Assembly: GCA_025965335.1 (NCBI GenBank) | Contig: JAOPXC010000383.1 | Location: 1-36,413, forward strand | DNA from: Nocardioides sp. | Lineage (GTDB): Bacteria > Actinomycetota > Actinomycetes > Propionibacteriales > Nocardioidaceae | Length of the DNA stretch: 36,413 nucleotides | Reading direction: 5' to 3' | In this document: positions 1-8,535 of the stretch, in pieces | Layout of the letters: every line of letters starts with the position of its first letter | Position numbering within the stretch: position 1 is the first letter of the stretch | Translations under genes and position numbers: made by a program | The notes under the pieces: generated by a model | Told to the model about the DNA's origin: nothing | The model's database searches: none | Seen by the model: only the letters and a program-made list of their open reading frames with translations

Positions 1-31
1 GGACGGCCGCAAGCGCACGGGTGGACTTCAT
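1..31 (-). CDS. 5' end of a truncated CDS downstream of the TPP riboswitch (MKSTRALAAV...); signal-peptide-like start, possibly a thiamine/precursor ABC transporter substrate-binding protein
   Basis: Minus-strand ATG at 31, immediately after the TPP aptamer; only ~10 codons are visible, so the product is inference. Confidence 0.4.
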   Translation of the reverse strand, partial: MKSTRALAAV

Positions 32-32
32 C

Positions 33-122
33 TGACTCCCTATCGCCGGTGCTAACCGGATCAGGTTCGTAGGGTCTGCGGCTGGTCCGCACTCTCAGCA
101 CGCCTGCGCGTGCTCCCCTGTC
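33..122 (-). promoter_or_regulatory. TPP riboswitch (THI element)
   Basis: Minus strand reads CAGGGGAGC..GTGCTGAGAG..GACCCTACGAACCTGATCCGGTTAGCACCGGCGATAGGGA, matching the conserved THI-box blocks (GGGGWGC, CTGAGA, ACCCT, GAACCTGATCCGGNTAGNACCGGCG, AGGGA). Confidence 0.93.
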
Positions 123-308
123 TGTGTTGCTCCACCCTATGCCCTGCTCCGCCCGCCGCCTTGCCCGGTGTCGAGCAACGAGCGAACGTCGTCCAGGCCC
201 CCGGGCCGTGAGGCAGCGCGGCCGTGGTGTCTCTCCCTCGTGCTTTCGTCGGGTCGGCATGAAGCCACCGACCGGCGCGGATCCGTGACACGGCCTAGGG
301 TTTCGCGC

Positions 309-1223
309 ATGCCGAGTCGCCGCCACGAGCTCATCGCCTGGGCCATCCCACGGATGCGGAGGTCGCGGGACCTGGACACCGTCGAGAACGAGCGGGCCCG
401 ACTGGAGCGCTGGCACGCCGGGCTCGAGCCGCGGCTGCCCACCCAGGCGGTGCCGCGGTTCGGACGGCGGTTCTCGGTTGTCACCGAGGAGCTGACCGGG
501 CCGGCCGGCGCGTTCGCGTCGTACGTCATCACGCCGCGAGGCACCGATCCGCACCGCACGGTGCTCTACGTGCACGGCGGCGGGTTCGTCACGGGGATCG
601 ACACGTTCCACGTGCGGTACGCCACGCGACTGGCCCGCGCCCTGGGCGCGCGTGTCGTGATGCCGGACTACCCGCTCGCTCCCGAGCACTCCTGGCGCGA
701 CTCGCACGACGCGATCGCCGATCTGGCGACGCGGCTGGCGGCGGCCCCCGACGGGCTGGTCCTGGCCGGCGACTCGGCGGGCGGGGGCTACGCGCTCGCC
801 CTCGCACTGACGCTGAGGGACCGGGGCGGGCCGCAGCCGTCCCACCTGGTCCTGCACGCGCCGTGGGTCGACCTCACCATCAGCACGCCCGACACCGAGA
901 CCTTCGCGGAGCGCGACACCTGGCTGTTCCTCGGCAAGCTGCGCGCGTACGCCGGCTGGTGGGCCGGGTCGGCGGCCGATCTCGGCCGGCCCCAGGTCTC
1001 GCCGGCCCTCGCGGACCTCAGCGGCCTGCCTCCGGCGCTGGTCTTCTGCGGCACCCGGGACCTGCTCGCCCCGGGCTGCCGGCTGCTGGCCTCCCGGGCC
1101 GCGGCGGCCGGCTGGGACCTCACCTACGTGGAGGTCCCGGACCTCATCCACGTCTTCGGACTGCTTCCGTTCATCCCCGAGGCGCGCACCGCGTGGCGCC
1201 GAACGCTGGAGTTCCTGCAATGA
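309..1223 (+). CDS. alpha/beta hydrolase (HSL-type esterase/lipase family)
   Basis: HGGGFVTG oxyanion motif, GDSAGGG nucleophile motif, C-terminal D..H; start moved to the internal Met at 309 of ORF 168..1223. Confidence 0.85.
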   Translation: MPSRRHELIAWAIPRMRRSRDLDTVENERARLERWHAGLEPRLPTQAVPRFGRRFSVVTEELTGPAGAFASYVITPRGTDPHRTVLYVHGGGFVTGIDTFHVRYATRLARALGARVVMPDYPLAPEHSWRDSHDAIADLATRLAAAPDGLVLAGDSAGGGYALALALTLRDRGGPQPSHLVLHAPWVDLTISTPDTETFAERDTWLFLGKLRAYAGWWAGSAADLGRPQVSPALADLSGLPPALVFCGTRDLLAPGCRLLASRAAAAGWDLTYVEVPDLIHVFGLLPFIPEARTAWRRTLEFLQ

Positions 1224-1660
1224 GGATCGTCGCCGTCCCCTTCGAGCACCTCGACGCCCGCACGGCGTACGCCGTCTGGCGGTTGCGGCAGGACGTGTTC
1301 GTCATCGAGCAGGACTGCCCCTACCCCGACCTCGATGGGCGGGACCTCGAGCCCGGCACCCGGCACGTGCTGGTGCAGGAGGACGACGGGTTGCTCGGCT
1401 ACGCGCGGGTCCTCGACGACGGTGACGTGTGGCGGATCGGTCGGGTGGTTCTCGCTCGGGCGGCCCGCGGTCGGGGCCTGGGCGACGCGGTGATGACCGG
1501 GGCGCTGCAGGTCTGCGGGGGGCGCGACGTCGTCCTCGATGCCCAGGCGCCCCTGGCCGGGTGGTACGCCACGCTCGGCTTCACGGTCGCGGGTCCGGAG
1601 TTCCTCGACGACGGGATCCCGCACCTGCCGATGCGGAGGCGGGCCGTGGACACGCCCTAG
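1220..1660 (+). CDS. GNAT family N-acetyltransferase (ElaA-like)
   Basis: YAVWRLRQDVFVIEQDCPYPDLDGRD..RIGRVVLARAARGRGLGDAVM; ATGA overlap with the upstream hydrolase stop. Confidence 0.85.
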   Translation: MRIVAVPFEHLDARTAYAVWRLRQDVFVIEQDCPYPDLDGRDLEPGTRHVLVQEDDGLLGYARVLDDGDVWRIGRVVLARAARGRGLGDAVMTGALQVCGGRDVVLDAQAPLAGWYATLGFTVAGPEFLDDGIPHLPMRRRAVDTP

Positions 1661-2142
1661 ATGTAGATGTTGTCGTGCTCCTCGAGGAACGCCTGCAGCT
1701 CCTCGTGGCTCGGCTTCCAGCGTCCTTCGGCCATCTCGACCAGGCCCTCGAAGTACGCCTCACGCGGCGCGCCCGGGGCGAAGAGGATCAGCAGCGAGGC
1801 CGGCTCCCCGGACTCGTTGCGGAAGCCGTGGATCCCGCCGTCGGGCACGTAGGCGAAGTCGCCGAGGCGCCCGTCCACCCACGTCGTGCCGTCGAAGAGC
1901 TTGACGGTCCCCGACAACACGAAGAACGACTCGCTGATCGTGCGGTGGTAGTGCGCCTCGGCGCCCCCGCGCTCGGGGCCCATGTCCCAGCGGTAGAGCC
2001 CGAATCTCCCGTCGGTGGAAGCGCCGGTGGCCAGGTAGCTCGCCGCTCCGGTCGGCCGGGGCAGCTCGGGTGGCGTGTCAGCGGGACGGAACCGCACCGA
2101 GAGCTCACCGGTGCCGGAGTACGTGGGCGGGGGATACGACAT
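1657..2142 (-). CDS. cupin-domain protein
   Basis: HYHRTISESFFVLSGTVKLFDGTTWVDGRLGDFAYVPDGGIHGFRNESGEPASLLILFAPG cupin motif pattern. Confidence 0.85.
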   Translation of the reverse strand: MSYPPPTYSGTGELSVRFRPADTPPELPRPTGAASYLATGASTDGRFGLYRWDMGPERGGAEAHYHRTISESFFVLSGTVKLFDGTTWVDGRLGDFAYVPDGGIHGFRNESGEPASLLILFAPGAPREAYFEGLVEMAEGRWKPSHEELQAFLEEHDNIYI

Positions 2143-2197
2143 GCCCGGACGTTACGGCGCGGGCGGGGTCCGGCTCAACGGGTGTCCGGCCCGGACC

Positions 2198-3277
2198 TCA
2201 CTCGGCGACGGCCGTGAAGACGACGACGCGGTCCGACTCCTCACGGCGCGCCTGACCCCGGGCGACGAGCAGCTCGAGGTGCGCCTTGGTCTCCATGCTG
2301 GCCATCGCACTGTTGAAGATGTCCAGCGTGGAGAACTCGTGCTCGTGCCGCGTCCACGGCAGCACCCCGGCGACGTCGTACGCCGTGACGGGTCCGGCGG
2401 CAAGCGCCTCGAGGCAGAGCCGGAGCCGCTTCTCGTGGAAGGCGAGCAGCTCGTCGACCCGCTGGTGCGACGACGGCGCAACCGGGCCGTGGGCGGGGAG
2501 GATGCGGAGGTCGGGGAGCTGCCGGACCCGGGCCAGCGAGGACATGAAGTCGCCGAGCGGCTGGGCCACGGGCACCGGCTCGAACCCGATCGACGGGGTG
2601 ATCGTCGGCAGCACGTGGTCACCGGAGAACAGCAGCCCGGCGGTCCGCTCGGCGAACACGAAGTGCCCCGCTGTGTGGCCGGGGGTGTGCACCGCGTCCA
2701 GCGTCCGCGACCCCACCTCGATCGGATGGTCGCCGTCCAGCCACGTGTCGGGGTAGGCCCACTGGACCAGATCCGGGAGTTGACCGTCGTGCATCGACTC
2801 CCACGCGTCGGCGATCGCCCCCGCGCCGGCGGAGCGGAGCAGGCCGATGGTGGGGTTCTCACCGATCTCGCGCACATGCACCTGGTGCATGAGATCGAGG
2901 GTCGGCCGCTCGCCGATGCCGAGGCTGACCTCGGCGCCGAACTCGCGGCCCAGCACGGCCGCGAGCGTGTAGTGGTCCCGGTGTACGTGGGTGACCAGGA
3001 AGCGGCGGATGTCGGAGAACGCGAACCCGATGCCCCGCAGCCCGGCCTCCAGGGTGCTCCGGCCCTCGGTGATCGCCCAGCCACCGTCGACGAGGGTCAG
3101 GCCCTGCTCGGTCTCGATGACGTAGACGTTGATCGCCTTCAGGCCGTCCATCGGCAGCGGCAACGGGATCCGGTGGATGCCCTCCGCCACCGGCCAGGCG
3201 CCCTCGGCCGTCCAGTGCTGTCCGGAGTCCGGTGAGACGGCGTAGGCCGTGCTGATGCCGGCTTCGGACGGGGTCAC
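2198..3277 (-). CDS. MBL-fold metallo-hydrolase
   Basis: THVHRDH metal-binding motif, HTPGHTAGHFVF, SGDHVL, PAHGP. Confidence 0.9.
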   Translation of the reverse strand: MTPSEAGISTAYAVSPDSGQHWTAEGAWPVAEGIHRIPLPLPMDGLKAINVYVIETEQGLTLVDGGWAITEGRSTLEAGLRGIGFAFSDIRRFLVTHVHRDHYTLAAVLGREFGAEVSLGIGERPTLDLMHQVHVREIGENPTIGLLRSAGAGAIADAWESMHDGQLPDLVQWAYPDTWLDGDHPIEVGSRTLDAVHTPGHTAGHFVFAERTAGLLFSGDHVLPTITPSIGFEPVPVAQPLGDFMSSLARVRQLPDLRILPAHGPVAPSSHQRVDELLAFHEKRLRLCLEALAAGPVTAYDVAGVLPWTRHEHEFSTLDIFNSAMASMETKAHLELLVARGQARREESDRVVVFTAVAE

Positions 3278-3287
3278 TCGTCCGAGC

Positions 3288-4091
3288 CTATGCCTGCACG
3301 TCGGGGAAGTTGAGGTCGAGGTTGGGCTGCTGGATCCCGCCGTCGACCTCGATCAGCTTGCCGGTAACGTACTGGCCGGCCCGCGAGCTGAGGTACAGGA
3401 CGGTTGCCGCGATGTCCTCGGGCTCACCGACGCGGCCGAGCGGCGTCTTCGTGTTCATCTGGTCCATCATCTCCGGCACCCCCGCGACGAACTCGAGGGC
3501 GCTGGTCATGATCGAGCCGACGTAGATGCCGTTCACCCGGATCCGGGGCGCGAGGTCCTCGGCGGCCAGCCGCCCCCAGTGCGCGAGCGCCGCCTTGGCG
3601 GTGCCGTACGCGAGGTAGCCGCGCCCGGACGCCCGGCCCATCATCGAGCTGATGTTGACGATGGACTTCTGGCCATCCGGGGCGGACTTCAGCATGAACG
3701 GCACGGCGGCGAGGCTGAGCGCGTGCGCGGTGCTCACGTTGAAGTGGAAAGCGTCCTCGAGGAACTTCACGTCGGTCTTGAGGTACTCCTTGGGGAACGT
3801 GCCGCCCACGTTGTTCACGATCGTGTCGAGCCGGCCGAACTCGTCGTACGCCGCCTGCGCGAGGCCGGCGACGGCGTCCAGGTCGTTGAGGTCCGCGGGG
3901 ATGACCAGCACCCGGCGGCCGGTCGCCCGGATCACGTCGGCGACCTGCTCGAGCTGCGAGGCGGTGCGGGCGGAGATGACGACGTCGGACCCGGCCTGAG
4001 CCAGGGCGATAGCGGAGGCGGCGCCGAGGCCGCGGCCCGCACCGGTGACGATTGCGACCTGGTCGGTGACTGCGAAGCGGTCGAGGATCAT
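3288..4091 (-). CDS. SDR family NAD(P)-dependent oxidoreductase
   Basis: TGAGRGLG Rossmann motif, NNVGG, S..Y..K (NISSMMG..YLAYGTAKAA), ITG-like C-terminus (QYVTGKLIEVDGG). Confidence 0.92.
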   Translation of the reverse strand: MILDRFAVTDQVAIVTGAGRGLGAASAIALAQAGSDVVISARTASQLEQVADVIRATGRRVLVIPADLNDLDAVAGLAQAAYDEFGRLDTIVNNVGGTFPKEYLKTDVKFLEDAFHFNVSTAHALSLAAVPFMLKSAPDGQKSIVNISSMMGRASGRGYLAYGTAKAALAHWGRLAAEDLAPRIRVNGIYVGSIMTSALEFVAGVPEMMDQMNTKTPLGRVGEPEDIAATVLYLSSRAGQYVTGKLIEVDGGIQQPNLDLNFPDVQA

Positions 4092-4164
4092 TCGGGGCCC
4101 CCTGGGCGTTGTTCGACGGAGGAGCGGAGCGGGGAAGACGGAGAACGTTCTGGGGTGAAGTGGT

Positions 4165-5286
4165 TCATGCCGTCGGCGCCCGGTCGGTCGAGCTCGTCGA
4201 GACCAGCCCGCGGCCGGTCACCAGCGGCAGGTCGATGGCCCGGACGATGCCGGGCTTCGCTGCGACGACCGCCGGGAGGGCGTTCACGATCCGCTGGGCG
4301 GTGGTGATCATGCCGGACACGTTGTGGTCACCGTGCTCTCCGTGGTGGGTGAAGTCGACCTGCATCATCGGCTCGCCGGTGATCTTGACGCGGTAGCACC
4401 CGTCGCCGTCCGGTGGCGTGGGCCACTCCGGCACCTGGTCCGGCGCCGTACGGGTGATGTGCTCGAGCACGACGCGGGGCACCCCGTCGACCTTGCCGAT
4501 CAGCTGGAAGCGGACCGCGCCCATGGTGCCGGCCCTGACATCGCCCGACACCGAGGGCGTGTCCACCTCGGCGGGTCTGCGGTCCACCTCCTCGGTCAGC
4601 GGCTCGTCGAGGGTGATGTCGAGGCCCGCGGCGATCTGGCGGACGACGCTGCCCCACGCCATCGAGAGGATGCCGGGGTGGAAGATCATGCCGATCTCGT
4701 CCATCGGCTTGCCGAACCCGAACAGGTCACCCATGACGACGGGCTGGTAGTACGTCGAGTAGTCGCAGATCTCCATGACCCGGACCTCGTCGATGCGCTG
4801 CGACAGGCTGGTCATCACCAGCGGCAGGATGTCGTTCGCGAAGCCGGGGTCGATCCCGTTGATGTGCATGCTGGCGTTGCCGCGGGCGCAGGCGTCCTCG
4901 ATCCGGGCGATGAACTCCGGCGGCAGGATCTCCTCGGGCCACTGCAGCAGCACCGGGCCGCTGGACGTGACGTTGATGCCCGCCTCGACGAACGAGATCA
5001 GGTCCTCGATGCACTCGAAGACCCGGTCGTCGGCCATCGCCGTGTGCACGATCGCGTCCGGCTGCAGCGCGAGGAGGGCGTCGCGGTCGGTGGTGGCCGG
5101 GACCCCCAGCTCGCGGCCCAGCTCGGCCAGGACGCCGGCGTCCTTGCCGTCCTTCTCGGGGTTGGACACCCACACCCCGACGAGCTCCATGCCGGGGTGC
5201 CGGTCGATGCCGGCTATCGCGTGCCGGCCGATGGTCCCCGTGGACCAGACGACGACGCGGAGGGGGAGGTCAGTGGTGACAGGCAT
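4165..5286 (-). CDS. dihydrodipicolinate-reductase-like NAD(P)-binding oxidoreductase
   Basis: VVVWSTGTIGRHAIAGIDRHPGMELVGVWVSNPEKDGKDAG N-terminal Rossmann segment of DapB-like proteins. Confidence 0.75.
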   Translation of the reverse strand: MPVTTDLPLRVVVWSTGTIGRHAIAGIDRHPGMELVGVWVSNPEKDGKDAGVLAELGRELGVPATTDRDALLALQPDAIVHTAMADDRVFECIEDLISFVEAGINVTSSGPVLLQWPEEILPPEFIARIEDACARGNASMHINGIDPGFANDILPLVMTSLSQRIDEVRVMEICDYSTYYQPVVMGDLFGFGKPMDEIGMIFHPGILSMAWGSVVRQIAAGLDITLDEPLTEEVDRRPAEVDTPSVSGDVRAGTMGAVRFQLIGKVDGVPRVVLEHITRTAPDQVPEWPTPPDGDGCYRVKITGEPMMQVDFTHHGEHGDHNVSGMITTAQRIVNALPAVVAAKPGIVRAIDLPLVTGRGLVSTSSTDRAPTA

Positions 5287-5290
5287 GCCC

Positions 5291-5318
5291 GCAAACCTAG
5301 AACACGTTCTAGATTTGC
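5291..5318. promoter_or_regulatory. KstR-like operator: gcaaac-CTAGAAC-AC-GTTCTAG-atttgc
   Basis: Core 5298..5311 TAGAACACGTTCTA fits the published KstR palindrome TNNAACNNGTTNNA; symmetry extends outward (GCAAA/TTTGC). Lies directly upstream of the minus-strand gene starting at 5286. Confidence 0.65.
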
Positions 5319-5326
5319 GGAAGGGC

Positions 5327-6508
5327 CTACACCGTGACGGTCTCCGCGATCACCGGGCAGCGGGTGCCGGAGTAGATCGTGGGCATGCACCGGTTGCAGT
5401 GGATGCAGACGCCGGCGTCCTGCGTGGAGCCCTGCAGCTTGTTCACCAGGTCGGGCTCGCGCAGCAGGGCCCGCCCCATCGCGACGAAATCGAAGCCGAG
5501 CGCCATCGCCCGCTCCATCGTGTCCCGCCGGTTGATGCCGCCGAGCAGCATCAGCGGCAGCGACAGCCCCTCCCGGAACTTCAGCGCCTTCTCCAGGAAG
5601 TACGCCTCCTCGAAGTCGTACTCCTTCATGAAGCCCTTGCCCATCGGGGTCTTCATGCCGAGGCGCACCGGGAGCGGCATCGACGCCGCGAACTCCTTGA
5701 CGGGCGCGCCTCCGCGGAACAGGTACATCGGGTTCATCAGCGAGCTCCCGCCGCTCATCTGGAGCGCATCCAGCGTGCCGTCGGCCTCGAGCAGCTGCGC
5801 GAACTCGAGCCCCGAGTCCGTGGTCACCCCGCCCTTGAAGCCGTCGCTCAGGCTGACCTTGGCCGTGAGCGCCACCGACGAGCCGACCTCCTCGCGCACC
5901 GCACGCGCGACCTGGCGCCCGAGCCGCGCGCGGTTCTCCATCGCGCCGCCCCACTTGTCCTTGCGGCGGTTCAGGCCCGGCGCGAGGAACGAGGAGATCA
6001 GGTAGCTGTGCGCCATGTGCAGCTCGAGCACGTCGAACCCGGCCCGCACCAGGGTGCGCGCGGTGGCGACGTACGCCTTGGTGATGCGGGTCAGGTCCTT
6101 CTCGGAGGCCGAGCGGACCATCTGCATCGACAGCGGGCTCGGCATCCGGCTGGCGCTGAGTGCGCGCACGCCGTTCGAGCGCCCGTTGGCGACGGGGCCG
6201 GCATGCCCGACCTGTCCGGCGATCGCCGCGCCGGACTCGTGGATCGCGTCGACGAGACGCGAGAGCCCGGGCAGGGTGTCCTCGCCGACGACGATCTGCT
6301 GCGCGTGGGTGCGACCCTCGGGCGCGATCGCGAGATAGGCGACCGTGGTCAGGCCGACGCCGCCCCGGGTCACGGCAAGGTGGTAGTCGATCAGCTCGTC
6401 GGTGACCTGTCCCTGCGGCGCCCGGCCCTCGAACGTCGCGGCCTTCACGGTGCGGTTGCGCAGCTTGACCGGACCGAGGGTCGCGGGGGCGAAGACGTCG
6501 TTGACCAC
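5327..6508 (-). CDS. NADH:flavin oxidoreductase (old yellow enzyme family)
   Basis: FAPATLGPVKLRNRTVKAATFEG..GLTTVAYLAI..HMAHSYLISSFLAPGLNRRKDKWGG..CIHCNRCM. Confidence 0.9.
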   Translation of the reverse strand: MVNDVFAPATLGPVKLRNRTVKAATFEGRAPQGQVTDELIDYHLAVTRGGVGLTTVAYLAIAPEGRTHAQQIVVGEDTLPGLSRLVDAIHESGAAIAGQVGHAGPVANGRSNGVRALSASRMPSPLSMQMVRSASEKDLTRITKAYVATARTLVRAGFDVLELHMAHSYLISSFLAPGLNRRKDKWGGAMENRARLGRQVARAVREEVGSSVALTAKVSLSDGFKGGVTTDSGLEFAQLLEADGTLDALQMSGGSSLMNPMYLFRGGAPVKEFAASMPLPVRLGMKTPMGKGFMKEYDFEEAYFLEKALKFREGLSLPLMLLGGINRRDTMERAMALGFDFVAMGRALLREPDLVNKLQGSTQDAGVCIHCNRCMPTIYSGTRCPVIAETVTV

Positions 6509-6516
6509 GCGCGAAC

Positions 6517-6530
6517 GATAACGCGTTCTA
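6517..6530. promoter_or_regulatory. KstR-like half-degenerate operator (minus strand TAGAACGCGTTATC)
   Basis: Fits TNNAACNNGTTNNA except for one terminal base; ~9 bp upstream of the OYE start at 6508. Confidence 0.5.
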
Positions 6531-6556
6531 GTTCTGTCCGGCCGGTTCTGTCGGGC

Positions 6557-7045
6557 CTAGTTCGGCACGGCGCCCGTCCCGGCGGCGACCCGGCCCAGCC
6601 GGACCAGGTCCTCGCGCAGCGCCGGTCGACGGTCGCGATGTGCGGGGACCAGCAGGATCGTGGCCAGCTCCATCACCCGCGGGAACTTCAGGATCTCGTA
6701 GCGCTGCACGATCCGGCAGCCGTCACCCTCCGCCCGGAGGTCGAAGGACCAGGCCGTCGAGTCCGGCGGGACCCCGCCGTTGGTTCGGTAGGCGAACGAG
6801 CGGCCCGGCTCGAGGCCGGTGACCGTGCAGACCCGAGACCACCCGAAGCGGTCGACCTTGTTGGTGCCGCGGAACCGGGCGCCGACGGCCGGGCCTGCGG
6901 CTCCGTCCAGCCACTCGGCGCCGCGACACTCGTGGCTCCACTCCGCGACCCGGGTGACGTCGGTGATGACCGCATACACCTGGTCGGGGGTCGCATCGAC
7001 GACGGCCTCGGCCTCACCGACCGGCGGGATCCGCCAGCGGGTCAC
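6557..7045 (-). CDS. SRPBCC family protein (polyketide cyclase/START-like)
   Basis: GEAEAVVDATPDQVYAVITDVTRVAEWSHECRGAEWLDGAAGPAVGARFRGTN; GTG start overlapping the upstream stop codon. Confidence 0.85.
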   Translation of the reverse strand: MTRWRIPPVGEAEAVVDATPDQVYAVITDVTRVAEWSHECRGAEWLDGAAGPAVGARFRGTNKVDRFGWSRVCTVTGLEPGRSFAYRTNGGVPPDSTAWSFDLRAEGDGCRIVQRYEILKFPRVMELATILLVPAHRDRRPALREDLVRLGRVAAGTGAVPN

Positions 7046-7767
7046 TTGGCCCACTCCTTCGCGAGGGCCACGGAGAGCGACGGCACCGCCTCGGCCGGCG
7101 TGCCTTCCCAGAGCCGGGCACGCTTGCGGTTGTAGCGACCGCCGAGCAGGCGGATCAGGATGAAGCGGGGCACCGGCGGGACCTGGCCCACGACGAGCGC
7201 GCGATTCTCTGCATCCAGATTGTCGAGGATCCAGTGACCGTCCTCGGCGAGGTACATCGTGGACTTCGACTTGATGTTGATCTCCTCGTTCCACGCGCGC
7301 CACTCGCGCTCGGTGACACAGCCCGAGACGACGGGCATCATCTCGAGCTCCTCGCGGGCGAGATGTGGCAACAAGACGTCCTCCAGCCCGGTGATCGCAG
7401 CCACCAGGCCGGCGTCGGAGCCAGCCGCGCCGCCGCGGTAGGCCCGGGCGGCGTCCTCGAGGGCAGCCATGGCCGGGGTGATGCGGTGGTGGTCGGCGTC
7501 CATGCCCTCGACGAGCTCCCGGGTGCTGGGGTCGTTGCGCAGCACCATCGGGTAGAGACCGATGTCCTCTCCCTCGTGGTGCACGTGGAGTGCGTGCATC
7601 AGCCAGAGGATCTGGTCGGCGAGCGCGGTGCGGCGCCGACCTGTCGGACCGGGCTCGGCGTCGAGCAGGATTCGGGCGCGGACCAGGTCGCGGCGCAGGG
7701 CGGAGTGGACGATGCCCATCATCCGGGTGTCGCAGGGACCGTCGAGGTCGACGGTGTTGGTGGTCAT
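7042..7767 (-). CDS. hemerythrin-domain-containing protein
   Basis: H..HHEGEDIGLYPMV..DADHHRI..LLPHLAREELEMMPVV His/Glu pattern of hemerythrin HHE domains. Confidence 0.85.
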   Translation of the reverse strand: MTTNTVDLDGPCDTRMMGIVHSALRRDLVRARILLDAEPGPTGRRRTALADQILWLMHALHVHHEGEDIGLYPMVLRNDPSTRELVEGMDADHHRITPAMAALEDAARAYRGGAAGSDAGLVAAITGLEDVLLPHLAREELEMMPVVSGCVTEREWRAWNEEINIKSKSTMYLAEDGHWILDNLDAENRALVVGQVPPVPRFILIRLLGGRYNRKRARLWEGTPAEAVPSLSVALAKEWAK

Positions 7768-8429
7768 GACTTCTCCTTGGGGATGGGGGCGAGCAGCTGC
7801 CCGATGCGCTGGACCATCCAGCGTTCGTACTTCCTGGGGGTCCAGCCGGCGCTCTCGACGAGCTGGAGGTAGACGTCGTGGCTCCCGAGAGCCCAGGCGC
7901 CGTCCACGAGATCGGATGCGGGGGTGCGCCCGAGGATCAGCCGGAGGGCGTCCCGGTACGCCGACCGCTGGGTCTGCTGGCTCTCACGGAACCGGGCCGC
8001 GAGGTCCGCGTCGCCGGCCGCCGCCTGGGCGAACGTCCGGTTGAGCGCGGCGATCCGCTGGTTCGAAGCGGTGATCTGGCGGCCGCAGGCGGCAAGCCGG
8101 GTGGCTCGGTCGCCCTGGCCCATCGCCAGGAACTCCGGACGGTCGGCGAGCGGGACCGGTTCGTCGTCGCCGACTACGCCGATGTCGATCACGCGGAGCA
8201 GGAGGTCGCTCTTGGTGCCGGCGGTGGCGTAGACGGTCTCGACGGAGACGCCCGCCGCCCGGGCCACATCGCGCATCCCGGTACCGGCCCAGCCGCGGGT
8301 GGCGAACAGCTCGGCCGCTGCGGCAAAGACCGCCGCCCGGGTGTCCTCGGCCATCGCCCGGCGGCGCGGGGAGTCGTAGCTCCGGCGCGTCCTGCTCTGA
8401 CCGGCGGTGACGCCTTGGGCGGTGTTCAT
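7764..8429 (-). CDS. TetR/AcrR family transcriptional regulator
   Basis: RAAVFAAAAELFATRGWAGTGMRDVARAAGVSVETVYATAGTKSDLL TetR HTH; start set to the internal Met. Operonic with hemerythrin and SRPBCC (overlapping stops/starts). Confidence 0.88.
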   Translation of the reverse strand: MNTAQGVTAGQSRTRRSYDSPRRRAMAEDTRAAVFAAAAELFATRGWAGTGMRDVARAAGVSVETVYATAGTKSDLLLRVIDIGVVGDDEPVPLADRPEFLAMGQGDRATRLAACGRQITASNQRIAALNRTFAQAAAGDADLAARFRESQQTQRSAYRDALRLILGRTPASDLVDGAWALGSHDVYLQLVESAGWTPRKYERWMVQRIGQLLAPIPKEKS

Positions 8430-8535
8430 GTACCGAGTGTGGAACATCTGTGTATTGATTGCAAGTCTGTTCTTCTGAATTCGGGTACCGGACCAGACCG
8501 GCACCGGGAGTGCCTCCGGCTGCGATCATTGGGGG

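Noticed and set aside
3264-3285. TCGGACG-gggtcact-CGTCCGA hairpin overlapping the MBL hydrolase GTG start
   Set aside because: Only 7-bp arms in GC-rich DNA; could occlude the start but is not distinguishable from chance.
4142-4151. AGAACGTTCT palindrome between the SDR and DapB-like genes
   Set aside because: Superficially KstR-like but lacks the 2-nt spacer of TNNAACNNGTTNNA; short perfect palindromes are expected by chance.
4775-7135. 786-aa plus-strand ORF opposite the DapB-like, OYE and SRPBCC genes
   Set aside because: Antisense artefact; the minus strand has complete recognisable enzymes.
8442-8472. GAACA...TGTTC halves upstream of the TetR gene as a possible autoregulatory operator
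   Set aside because: Arms of only 5 bp with a 21-nt gap; too weak to call.
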